Part shown: piece by piece, positions 1 through 7,744 of the stretch
Layout of the letters: each line of letters starts with the position of its first letter
Numbering within the stretch: position 1 is the stretch's first letter
Source of the DNA: Acidobacteriaceae bacterium
Lineage (GTDB): Bacteria; Acidobacteriota; Terriglobia; Terriglobales; Acidobacteriaceae
Assembly: GCA_025462885.1 (NCBI GenBank)
Contig: JAOAPN010000002.1
Location: 186,001 to 250,000 of the forward strand
Direction of reading: 5' to 3'
DNA length: 64,000 bases
Program-made: the position numbers and the translations under genes
Notes under the pieces: model-generated
What the model was told of the DNA's origin: nothing
Databases searched by the model: none
Seen by the model: the letters and a program-made list of their open reading frames with translations, nothing else

Positions 1-488
1 GGTCTGCTTTTACGCGACTTGCTGTGATGAGGCTCAGGCAGAATGGTATTCCAGGACACGGGAGACGCGAGAATCATCGAAGTATTCGTCGCAACGTAGG
101 GAACCATCGCGTCGATCACATTCTCCATGTGTCCTACATCGCGTACAGCCACCTGCACCATGAAGGACTCCGCACCCGTGACGCGATGGCATTCCAGGAC
201 CTCTGGCAGCGTCTTGATCAGCGCGGAAAAGTGTGACAGCTTGTCTCCTGCGATGGTGACTTTAACGAAGGCGCGGACAGGGAGTCCAACTTTTGCGGGG
301 TCGACCATGGCGCGGTACCCGAGGATGATGTGGTTTTCCTCCAGACGCTTGACGCGCTCAATGACGGCTGGCGTTGAAAGTCCTACCCGGCGGCCCAACT
401 CTGCAAAGGCAATGCGTGCATTGGCTTGTAGTTCAGCCAGGATTTCGCAGTCGATGCTGTCGATGGTGGGTTCAGATGAGTCGATCAT
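1..488 (-). CDS. Lrp/AsnC-family transcriptional regulator (3' end outside window)
   Basis: The reverse strand reads without a stop from an ATG at 488 to the window edge (at least 162 aa). The N-terminus (starts MIDSSEPTIDSIDCEILAEL) has the Lrp winged-helix pattern: DxxIL, then AELGRRVGLSTPAVIERVKRLEE, then a GYRAMVDP wing. A RAM/ACT-like ligand-binding half follows (FVKVTIAG, LECHRVTGAESFMVQVAV). A good Shine-Dalgarno (ggagag) precedes the ATG. Lrp-type proteins sense amino acids and bind palindromes as octamers or dimers. This one is divergent from the encapsulin operon, so it is the natural candidate to control it; cysteine or methionine as ligand is inference. The length visible already nearly fills the usual ~150-165 aa. 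Confidence 0.9.
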   Translation of the reverse strand, partial: MIDSSEPTIDSIDCEILAELQANARIAFAELGRRVGLSTPAVIERVKRLEENHIILGYRAMVDPAKVGLPVRAFVKVTIAGDKLSHFSALIKTLPEVLECHRVTGAESFMVQVAVRDVGHMENVIDAMVPYVATNTSMILASPVSWNTILPEPHHSKSRKSR

Positions 489-563
489 AAATCTCTCCGC
501 TCCGATAAGCCGGATTTTTCGGCTTCTTCATATTATTAGGCCAAGAGGTTGCATCGCAGTTTT

Positions 564-590
564 TTGTATCGAATTTTGCCGAAAATACAA
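564..590. promoter_or_regulatory. Dyad TTGTAT-N15-ATACAA in the divergent control region
   Basis: A perfect 6-bp inverted repeat with arms at 564-569 and 585-590 lies in the 234-bp space between the Lrp-type regulator and the encapsulin gene. The stretch is conspicuously AT-rich compared with the flanking coding DNA. A small hairpin (AAGCCG/CGGCTT, 507-525) lies in the regulator leader. Lrp proteins bind about 15-bp AT-rich dyads; the arms here are wider apart, so an operator role is a guess from position and symmetry. Confidence 0.4.
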
Positions 591-722
591 TACATCCGTC
601 ATTCACTACGAGTAGGAGGCCGACTATGATCTAAGTTGATTGAGGGCGTTACTGATGACGCTGACGCAGTCGGCGGCAGTATGAATCAACATCTTACGTA
701 GAACGAACAAGGAGCAACTCCC

Positions 723-1640
723 GTGGCCACAAACGAAAATCGGCGTGCAGTTGGCGACGCAGCAGCACGCCAGCTAGCGAATACTACAAAGACGGCTCCA
801 CAACTCAGTGCCATTACTCCTCGCTGGCTCGTGCAGTTGCTTTCCTGGGTCCCTGTAGAGTCTGGGACCTATCGCGTCAATAAGGTCAAGAACGACGCTG
901 ACATCGAAGTTGCCTGCGGTTCCCGTGACGAGCGAAAGCTGCCGGAGACGTTCGTCGACTACGAAGAGAAGCCTCGCGAGTACGCGCTGAGTGCGATCTC
1001 AACCGTGGTAGATGTGCATACACGAATCTCCGACCTTTACAGCCATCCCCATGACCAGATCCGTGAGCAGTTGCGGCTGACGGTAGAGAAGGTGAAGGAG
1101 CGGCAGGAGAGCGAGCTGATAAACAATACGGACTACGGCCTGCTGCACAATGTGGACCCATCCTTCAAGGTGAAGACGCGTAAGGGACCACCCACGCCCG
1201 ATGATCTCGATGAGTTGATCGCGAAGGTCTGGAAAGAGCCGGCATTCTTCCTGGCCCATCCTACTGCGATCGCAGCCTTTGGCCGTGAGTGCACCCGCCG
1301 CGGTGTTCCACCTCCGACGACAACGATATTCGGATCTCCTTTCCTGACCTGGCGCGGCCTGCCGCTGGTGCCCTCGGACAAGCTACGCATCGATGCCACG
1401 GGTAAGACGAATATTCTGTTGCTGCGTACAGGCGAGAAGAAGCAAGGCGTGGTCGGATTGTTCCAGCCTGGGCTACCGGGTGAGCAGACTCCTGGCCTTT
1501 CGCTACGTTTCATGGGAATCGATCGCAGCTCCATCGCGTCGTATCTTGTTTCGCTCTATTGCTCGGCGGCGGTGCTCACCGAGGACGCCCTGGGTGTGCT
1601 CGAGAACGTAGAGGTTGGCTATTATCATGAGTACAAGTGA
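723..1640 (+). CDS. Family 2A encapsulin nanocompartment shell protein (SrpI-like)
   Basis: This 305-aa protein matches the family 2A encapsulins (SrpI type) in length, in sequence character and in neighbour. Such shells have the HK97 phage-capsid fold and assemble into protein cages around a cysteine desulfurase. Visible family features are the N-terminal arm ending SAITPRWLVQLLSWVPVESG, the conserved YRVNK segment, the LLHNVDPSFKVKTRKGPPTPDDLDELI region and the FLAHPTAIAAFGRECTRRGVPPPT segment, with LTWRGLPLVPSDKL near the A-domain. No cyclic-nucleotide-binding insertion is visible, which excludes family 2B. The GTG start at 723 has an aaggag 8 nt upstream. The 3' end overlaps the cargo gene by 14 bp, implying co-expression. 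Family recalled, not searched; the cargo next door makes it strong. Confidence 0.9.
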   Translation: MATNENRRAVGDAAARQLANTTKTAPQLSAITPRWLVQLLSWVPVESGTYRVNKVKNDADIEVACGSRDERKLPETFVDYEEKPREYALSAISTVVDVHTRISDLYSHPHDQIREQLRLTVEKVKERQESELINNTDYGLLHNVDPSFKVKTRKGPPTPDDLDELIAKVWKEPAFFLAHPTAIAAFGRECTRRGVPPPTTTIFGSPFLTWRGLPLVPSDKLRIDATGKTNILLLRTGEKKQGVVGLFQPGLPGEQTPGLSLRFMGIDRSSIASYLVSLYCSAAVLTEDALGVLENVEVGYYHEYK

Positions 1641-3525
1641 TCAGGACAAAGCCGAAAGTGTCTCTCCGCTCATGGTTCAGGATGCGGTTGGAAATGCGCG
1701 TGGTGTCCTACCGTCCGCACCGACGGGCGTGCCAGACGTTGCAGCCTTAGCCCAGATGGCGAACGAATTCTTTCGTGCGCTCCCTGGGCAGGCAGGGCAG
1801 TTCACCGGGGCGCAATCTGCGGCAACCGTGCCGAGTGCCGCCCCACAGTTCGGAGCTACTCCGTCCTCGATGTTCGCTGCACCATCAGCAGACAGACTCC
1901 CGAGCGAAGCAGATGTGCACCGCCTCTCGGGAGGCAGCGCTTCCTCCTATCAGTCGGAGGTGGCAGCCGCTCCGGCTGCTATGAATGTTTCACCGTATTC
2001 TGGTACGGAAGTTCCGCAGCGTGCAGCGCAGAACACTCCGATAGGGAATGCTGACTCTCCGTTTGCGCCGCCGATGCCTTCCTTCGATGCTTCGTTTCCG
2101 CTGTTCGGAGCCGAGTTCCCCGCCATTCCGAGAATGGCTGCGCTGCCGACTGAAGACGATGTAAGAGCAGCTTTGAATTCGGTATCTTCGTTGTACTTCC
2201 TGGAGGATGCCGGCGCGCTCTCGAAGCCGGCTACAGCCAGGACTGCTCCACCGATTGCTGCGAGAATTTCTCCTTCAGTGCTGCAGGACCTTCAACTCCC
2301 TCGCAAGCAGTTCGATGTGAATAGCGTGCGACGGGATTTTCCGATTCTGCAGGAGCAGGTGAACGGCAAGCCTCTGATCTGGCTGGACAATGCAGCCACG
2401 ACGCAGAAGCCGCAGAGCGTCATCGATCGCATTTCGTATTTCTACGAGCATGAGAACTCGAACATTCATCGCGCAGCGCATGAGCTTGCAGCCAAGGCCA
2501 CCGATGCGTATGAGAATGCACGCGAAAAGGTCGCGCGCTTTCTCAACGCCTCTTCGGTGAACGAGATTGTCTTCGTTCGGGGTGCGACGGAGGCCATCAA
2601 TCTGGTGGCGAAGAGTTGGGGACGGCGGCATATCGGCAAGGACGACGAGATCGTCATTAGCTGGATCGAGCACCACGCGAACATCGTTCCCTGGCAGATG
2701 CTGGCTGCGGAGACGGGTGCGCGATTGCGTGTGGCTCCTGTGGATGACGATGGGCAGATTCTGCTGGATGAGTTTGAGAAGCTGCTTAGTCCGAGGACAC
2801 GTCTCGTGTCGGTGACACAGGTCTCAAATGCTCTTGGAACCATCACGCCTACTCGCCAGATCGTTCAGATGGCCCATCGCTATGGGGCACGGGTTCTGGT
2901 GGATGGGGCGCAGTCCGTGTCGCACATGAGTACCGACGTTCAGGCGCTTGATTGCGATTTCTTCGTGTTCTCTGGCCATAAAGTATTCGGGCCGACGGGG
3001 ATTGGTGTTCTGTACGGCAAGCCGGATGCGCTGGCAGACTCTCCTCCCTGGCAGGGCGGAGGCAACATGATCGTAGACGTCACGTTCGAAAAGACGATCT
3101 ATCATGCCGCGCCGGCGCGCTTCGAAGCGGGAACTGGAAACATCGCCGATGCGGTTGGACTTGGTGCCGCGATCGACTATGTCGAGCAGCTTGGTATGGA
3201 GAACATCGCCCGCCATGAACATGACCTGTTGATCTATGCGACGAAGTTGTTGCAGACGATTCCTGGTCTACGTCTGATTGGAACGGCCAAGGAGAAGGCG
3301 AGTGTGCTCTCGTTTGTTCTGGAGGGCTTTCGTACCGAAGAGGTGGGCGCAGCGTTGAACCGCGAGGGAATCGCTGTCCGTTCCGGACACCATTGCGCGC
3401 AGCCTGCTCTACGCCGATTTGGAGTGGAGACGTCCGTGCGTCCTTCGCTGGCGCTCTATAACCACTATGAAGACGTCGATGCCTTGATTGCCGTCTTGCG
3501 CAAGCTGAAAAACACCGCTGCATAG
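1627..3525 (+). CDS. Encapsulin cargo cysteine desulfurase (SufS-like with long disordered N-terminus)
   Basis: A 632-aa PLP enzyme that would release sulfur from L-cysteine as a persulfide inside the encapsulin shell. Residues 1 to about 228 are Ala/Pro/Ser-rich and probably disordered, the known cargo-loading type of extension, with two similar short motifs (LPSEADV near 91 and LPTEDDV near 173) and a hydrophobic patch (MANEFFRALPG, 44-54). From about 229 it is a complete group II (SufS-like) desulfurase: LDNAATTQKP, the PLP lysine in FSGHKVFGPTG (K452) and the catalytic cysteine in RSGHHCAQP (C590). The ATG at 1627 is preferred because GAGG lies at 1611-1614; an in-frame TTG at 1615 has no room for a ribosome site. 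No separate SufE or SufU acceptor is visible nearby. Confidence 0.93.
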   Translation: MSTSDQDKAESVSPLMVQDAVGNARGVLPSAPTGVPDVAALAQMANEFFRALPGQAGQFTGAQSAATVPSAAPQFGATPSSMFAAPSADRLPSEADVHRLSGGSASSYQSEVAAAPAAMNVSPYSGTEVPQRAAQNTPIGNADSPFAPPMPSFDASFPLFGAEFPAIPRMAALPTEDDVRAALNSVSSLYFLEDAGALSKPATARTAPPIAARISPSVLQDLQLPRKQFDVNSVRRDFPILQEQVNGKPLIWLDNAATTQKPQSVIDRISYFYEHENSNIHRAAHELAAKATDAYENAREKVARFLNASSVNEIVFVRGATEAINLVAKSWGRRHIGKDDEIVISWIEHHANIVPWQMLAAETGARLRVAPVDDDGQILLDEFEKLLSPRTRLVSVTQVSNALGTITPTRQIVQMAHRYGARVLVDGAQSVSHMSTDVQALDCDFFVFSGHKVFGPTGIGVLYGKPDALADSPPWQGGGNMIVDVTFEKTIYHAAPARFEAGTGNIADAVGLGAAIDYVEQLGMENIARHEHDLLIYATKLLQTIPGLRLIGTAKEKASVLSFVLEGFRTEEVGAALNREGIAVRSGHHCAQPALRRFGVETSVRPSLALYNHYEDVDALIAVLRKLKNTAA

Positions 3526-3586
3526 ACATAACTACAACCCTGGTGGACAGTAGGACTATTCGACTCGTCGACCGACCCGTTGAGGT

Positions 3587-3622
3587 CAAGTGCAGGCGGA
3601 CTATCAAGTGCAGGCGGACTAT
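3587..3622. repeat. Perfect 18-bp tandem repeat, two copies
   Basis: The unit caagtgcaggcggactat occurs back to back at 3587-3604 and 3605-3622. It lies in the ~520-bp gap between the desulfurase gene and metN. A second local duplication (tttttcggtcca) follows at about 3650-3675 and can pair with ggaccg near 3624. The rest of 3526-4043 shows no convincing gene; an upstream in-frame extension of metN from 3882 lacks family similarity. Confidence 0.8.
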
Positions 3623-4043
3623 AAGGACCGGAACAGAAGCGATACTTCTTTTTCGGTCCAGTTTTTTCGGTCCAATCAGAGTTCCCCTCCAGCGCGAGCA
3701 CCGAACTGCTTTCTTTTGACGAAGTGGTGCCGGAATTTCTCCGAGTTCGGTGACGCGGACTACCAACAAAAATCTTCCATTACGCAACCGGATGTGAGAT
3801 CAGGCATACTAAAAGTATGGCGATGGTGGGCAACTACGAAATAGGCGATATGGAACTCGCATTGGAGCGAGCCGTCGCGTATTGGTGTTGTCGTCCCTGT
3901 TGGCTGGTCTCGCTTTAGCGTTCCGTGCCTGGGATAGCCACCCGTTTTTTGCCTGTCGCATGAGCCGGCAACCTTGCAGTCTGCTATATAACTTGCAGGC
4001 GTCCGACGCGCTCCTCTATTCCAATTTGATTTCCGAAGATCTT

Positions 4044-5099
4044 ATGCCAATAGTGTCATTAGAAAATGTGTCGAAGAGCTACGGTCAGGGAAGGTCAACG
4101 CATCACGCTCTCAGCGAGATCAATCTCTCGGTGGAGAAGGGTGTCATCCAGGGAATTATCGGCTTCAGTGGAGCAGGGAAGAGCACCTTACTTCGCTGCA
4201 TCAGTCGGCTGGAAAGACCTGACTCCGGGAGGGTGGTAATCGAAGGCTCCGATCTGGCCCACCTGAGCGGGCATGAACTGCGCATTGCGCGACGGAAGAT
4301 TGGCGTTGTGTTTCAGCAGTTTCACCTATTACGTTCGCGCACGGTCGCAGCCAATATCGCGCTGCCTCTCGAAATCGACGGGCAGGAGCAAGTCCTCGTC
4401 GATGCCAGGGTGAAAGAGCTGTTGCAATGGTTTGGGCTGGAAGACAAGGCAGCAGCCTATCCGTCGCAACTATCTGGCGGGCAGCGGCAACGGGTTGCGC
4501 TCGCACGGGCCCTGGCAGCGAGACCTGCTGTTCTGCTCAGTGATGAGCCTACGTCAGCCTTGGATACCGAGACGACCGCTTCAGTTCTTGAACTACTGCG
4601 GAAGGTTCGCGATGAACTGAATGTAACGGTACTGCTGATTACGCATGAGCTCGACGCGGTGCGTTCCATCTGCGATCGTGTGGCTGTCCTGGACCGTGGG
4701 CAGATTGTGGAGGAAGGACCCGTAGAGGAGGTCTTGTTGCAGCCGAAGAGCGAGGCGAGCCGGCGGTTGCTGGGAGACACAATGCAGATCGGTCGCGTTG
4801 CGGAGTATCTCGGTGGAAAAAGTGATCATGCTCACTCGGTTTTCCTGGAGTTGCAATTATTGGGTGCGTCCGCCACGGAGCCGCTTCTTTCGGACCTTGC
4901 GCGCGTTCTGGATGTGAAGATTACGATTCTAAGGGCGGAGATCGGCAAACTGAACCGTTCAGCCTACGGGTTTCTTCTGGTAGAGGTTACAGGGGAACGA
5001 GGGGTGCAGGAACAAGCGAAACGGATGTTGATCGAACGCGGAGCTGTAGTGACTGTCATCGATCCCTGGAGCGTTGCGGTACAAGGGAGAGGTCTATGA
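4044..5099 (+). CDS. metN: Methionine-type ABC transporter ATP-binding protein MetN
   Basis: A 351-aa ABC ATPase of the methionine-uptake family. Walker A is GFSGAGKST (40-48), the Q-loop is VVFQQFHLL (88-96), the signature is LSGGQRQRVALARAL (143-157), Walker B with D-loop is LLSDEPTSALD (164-174), and the switch histidine is in LLITHELDAV. The last ~75 residues form the C-terminal NIL (ACT-like) domain which in MetN senses cytoplasmic methionine and inhibits transport. The frame stays open upstream to 3882, but the family start is the ATG at 4044 (MPIVSLENV). The stop overlaps the permease start by 4 bp (ATGA), so the two are translationally coupled. The substrate could be methionine or another sulfur compound. 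Confidence 0.9.
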   Translation: MPIVSLENVSKSYGQGRSTHHALSEINLSVEKGVIQGIIGFSGAGKSTLLRCISRLERPDSGRVVIEGSDLAHLSGHELRIARRKIGVVFQQFHLLRSRTVAANIALPLEIDGQEQVLVDARVKELLQWFGLEDKAAAYPSQLSGGQRQRVALARALAARPAVLLSDEPTSALDTETTASVLELLRKVRDELNVTVLLITHELDAVRSICDRVAVLDRGQIVEEGPVEEVLLQPKSEASRRLLGDTMQIGRVAEYLGGKSDHAHSVFLELQLLGASATEPLLSDLARVLDVKITILRAEIGKLNRSAYGFLLVEVTGERGVQEQAKRMLIERGAVVTVIDPWSVAVQGRGL

Positions 5100-6583
5100 A
5101 AACCTTGCTGCAATTGCTTTGGGAGCCCACACTTCAAACGATCTGGATGGTCGGGGTATCGGCTCTATTGAGTGGTGTGGGCGGCTTGGTCCTGGGTGTC
5201 TTGCTGGTGACGACGAGTCGCGACCAGGTGCTCTCGGCACCCTGGTTGTATCGCACCTTGAACACGATCACAAACATTGGACGCAGTGTGCCGTTCATCA
5301 TCCTGATGGTCGCAATCATCCCGTTGACGCGATGGCTCGTAGGTACGGCAATCGGAACGACTGCTGCGATGGTTCCTCTTGTGATCGGTGCGATCCCCTA
5401 CGTCGGCCGCCTGGTCGAAGGTGCACTCCGCGAGGTGGATTCCGGAGTGATCGAGGCTGTTCTGACGATGGGCGCCACTCCATGGCAGACCATTCGCAAG
5501 GCGTATCTTCCGGAGGCGGTGCCTGCCCTCATCCGTGCGATGACGGTGGTGACTATCACCCTGGTGAGCTACTCCGCCATGGCTGGGGCGATCGGTGGTG
5601 GTGGTCTGGGCGATCTTGCCATTCGCTACGGATACCAGGGTTTCAGGCCTGACGTCATGATCAGCACGGTTGTAGTGCTGGTCGTATTCATTCAGGTGAT
5701 TCAATTTCTCGGCGATGCCCTGGCCAGGCACTATCAACGCACGGAGCAGACTCTTCCGGAGGTTGGAAGGCTTCAAAAGACCTTATGGAAGTGGCTGGCG
5801 GTGCCTCTGCTCGCCGGAATCGCAGTTCTCTTCTTTTTTCATCATCGGGGCGAGACAAGGACCAAGCCGTTGCGTGTCGGGGTAAATCCGATCCCACATG
5901 GCGAGATACTGGAATCCGTCCTGCCGCTTCTCAAAAAACAGGGAGTCGAGGTGCAGGTGGTCTACTTCAGCGACTACGTGCAGCCCAACCTTGCATTGGT
6001 GTCAGGTGATCTGGATGCGAACTACTTTCAGCACGTTCCTTTTATGGAGAACTTCAATCGCGCGCATGGAAGCACGGTGATCTCGGTCGGCAAGGTCCAT
6101 ATCGAACCGCTTGGAATCTATGCGGGTACTGCTAAGTCCATCCGTACAATTCCCGACGGGGCCGTGGTGGCGATTCCGAATGATCCGGCCAACTCAGGCA
6201 GAGCGCTTCTTCTGCTGCAAGGTGTCGGCCTGATCCGGCTGCGTACCGGCACTGCGGTGGGGGCGACGGAGCAGGACATTCAGGAAAATCCGAAGCACCT
6301 TCGAATTCGCGAGTTGGAGGCGGCCCAGTTGCCACGTTCTCTGCCTGATGTCGCCATTGCCGTCATCAACATGAATTACGCCCTGGCAGCAAAACTTGAT
6401 CCTCGGAAAGATGCTCTCGAGCTTGAGAGTTCCGATTCTCCCTATGCCAATGTGCTCTCAACCATGCCGGCAAAGGCGAACGATGCCCGCGTGATTGCCT
6501 TGCTCAGGGCTCTGCAATCTCCTGAAGCAAAAGAGTTCATTCTCGCAAAATACAAAGGAGCTGTATTGCCTGCTTTTCCTTAG
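5096..6583 (+). CDS. MetI-MetQ fusion: ABC permease joined to NlpA-type substrate-binding protein
   Basis: A single 495-aa chain. Residues 1-215 are a MetI-type permease with several membrane helices and the EAA coupling loop (about 109-141, EAVLTMGATPWQ). Residues 231-249 form an additional transmembrane helix (WKWLAVPLLAGIAVLFFFHH). Residues 257-495 are a complete MetQ/NlpA-type binding protein (VGVNPIPHGEILE, DLDANYFQHVPFMENFN, AIPNDPANSGRALLLLQ). MetQ is normally a separate lipoprotein; here the binding protein has no lipobox and would be tethered outside through the extra helix, with fixed 1:1 stoichiometry to the permease. No frameshift sign is seen and the reading frame is continuous across the junction. 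It is coupled to metN by ATGA overlap. Confidence 0.88.
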   Translation: MKTLLQLLWEPTLQTIWMVGVSALLSGVGGLVLGVLLVTTSRDQVLSAPWLYRTLNTITNIGRSVPFIILMVAIIPLTRWLVGTAIGTTAAMVPLVIGAIPYVGRLVEGALREVDSGVIEAVLTMGATPWQTIRKAYLPEAVPALIRAMTVVTITLVSYSAMAGAIGGGGLGDLAIRYGYQGFRPDVMISTVVVLVVFIQVIQFLGDALARHYQRTEQTLPEVGRLQKTLWKWLAVPLLAGIAVLFFFHHRGETRTKPLRVGVNPIPHGEILESVLPLLKKQGVEVQVVYFSDYVQPNLALVSGDLDANYFQHVPFMENFNRAHGSTVISVGKVHIEPLGIYAGTAKSIRTIPDGAVVAIPNDPANSGRALLLLQGVGLIRLRTGTAVGATEQDIQENPKHLRIRELEAAQLPRSLPDVAIAVINMNYALAAKLDPRKDALELESSDSPYANVLSTMPAKANDARVIALLRALQSPEAKEFILAKYKGAVLPAFP

Positions 6584-6600
6584 GGAAACGGTGAACCAGT

Positions 6601-6678
6601 GTTTGGCATTCCCTCGGTGGCTAAAGCCGCATTGCAGTGCTTGTAGTTACGGCGGGACTGAAATACCGCCCTTTCAAG
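6601..6678. repeat. 78-bp dispersed two-hairpin repeat, copy 1
   Basis: This segment matches 21440-21517 at 69 of 78 positions by hand alignment. It contains two potential stem-loops: one around GGCTAAAGCC and one of the form GGCGGGA...TACCGCC. It sits between the MetI-MetQ gene and the ATP-grasp gene. Similar short palindromic intergenic repeats are common in Acidobacteria. Whether it ends or attenuates transcription here cannot be told from sequence. Confidence 0.8.
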
Positions 6679-6739
6679 ACAGCGGGGATACTTGCGAGAA
6701 GCTGGAGCATCCAATACAACACAGAATGGAGGATGTATC

Positions 6740-7744
6740 GTGACAACTCAGTTAGTGGCTTCAACTTCGGACGTGGCTCATCTCGGTTCTGGTGCACCCC
6801 TTGCCTTTTTATATGAACATCCGCAGTGGTTCAATCCAATCTTCGCCGAGTTGGAGCGTCGTGGAGTCGCGTTCGACAAGATATTCATTCCCGATCACTT
6901 CTACGAGATCGGGCAGGAAAAGCCGACGTTCAAGATTCTATTCAACCGCATGAGTCCATCTGCGAACAGTCGCGATCATGGCTCTGGGATCTTCCACACC
7001 CTTGCCTATCTGGAGCATCTGGAGTTACACGGGGTCCGAGTCATCAATGGGGTGAAGGCGTTTCGCTATGAGATCTCCAAAGCCGCGCAGCATTCACTGC
7101 TGCAATCTCTTGGGATCCGTTTTCTACCCTCTCGCGTCATTCATCGCGCAAGCCAGGCCGTCGCTGCAGCCGAGGGTCTTCGGTATCCGATTGTGGTTAA
7201 GGCGAATATCGGCGGTAGCGGGAAGGGCATCGTACGTTTCGATACGAAGGAGCAACTCGAAGGTGCGGTGAAGGCTGGAGAGATCGACCTGGGATACGAC
7301 AGCATTGCGCTGGTGCAGGAGTTTATCCCGGCACGGGGCGGGGTGATCACTCGAGTGGAGACCTTGGGAGGAAAATACCTCTATGGGATTCAGGTTTATC
7401 TGAGCGGCCAGACGTTCGATCTATGCCCCGCAGATATCTGCCAGACTTCCAGGGGTGAGAGCCTTAACAATGCCTGCGTCATCGAGGCTTCCAAAGCTGG
7501 CTTGAAGGTCGAAGGCTACACGCCGCCCGCGGAGGTTGTCCGCAATATCGAGCAGGTTGTTCAAGCTGCCGGTATCGATGTAGGTGGTATCGAATATATC
7601 GTCGATGATCGGGATGGCGAGATCTACTACTACGACATCAATGCTTTATCGAATTTTGTGGCAGATGCCCCGCGTGTCATCGGATTCGATCCGTTTAAGA
7701 ATCTTGCGGACTTCCTTGAAGATGAGGTGCGACGTGCCAGCTAA
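6740..7744 (+). CDS. ATP-grasp carboxylate-amine ligase, RimK/D-Ala-D-Ala-ligase-like
   Basis: A 334-aa ATP-grasp enzyme. These join a carboxylate, activated as an acyl-phosphate, to an amine or thiol. The N-terminal preATP-grasp domain begins LAFLYEHPQWFNPIFAELE. The nucleotide-binding subdomain has YPIVVKANIGGSGKGIVRF with its glycine loop, then ALVQEFIPARGG (hinge), and a C-terminal metal-binding segment YYYDINALSNFV, where D and N replace the more common E-x-N. A strong ggagga lies 6 nt before the GTG start at 6740. It overlaps the next gene by 11 bp. The substrate is unknown; placement between a methionine-type transporter and a sulfone/sulfonate-type monooxygenase suggests it acts on a sulfur-containing acid or amine (inference). 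Confidence 0.82.
   Translation: MTTQLVASTSDVAHLGSGAPLAFLYEHPQWFNPIFAELERRGVAFDKIFIPDHFYEIGQEKPTFKILFNRMSPSANSRDHGSGIFHTLAYLEHLELHGVRVINGVKAFRYEISKAAQHSLLQSLGIRFLPSRVIHRASQAVAAAEGLRYPIVVKANIGGSGKGIVRFDTKEQLEGAVKAGEIDLGYDSIALVQEFIPARGGVITRVETLGGKYLYGIQVYLSGQTFDLCPADICQTSRGESLNNACVIEASKAGLKVEGYTPPAEVVRNIEQVVQAAGIDVGGIEYIVDDRDGEIYYYDINALSNFVADAPRVIGFDPFKNLADFLEDEVRRAS

Noticed and set aside
3590..3844. Short forward reading frame in the gap before metN
   Set aside because: It is largely built from the tandem repeat and other simple duplications, has no family-like sequence and no good ribosome site.
3882..4043. Upstream extension of the MetN reading frame
   Set aside because: The 54 extra residues do not resemble any MetN N-terminus; the family start is at 4044.
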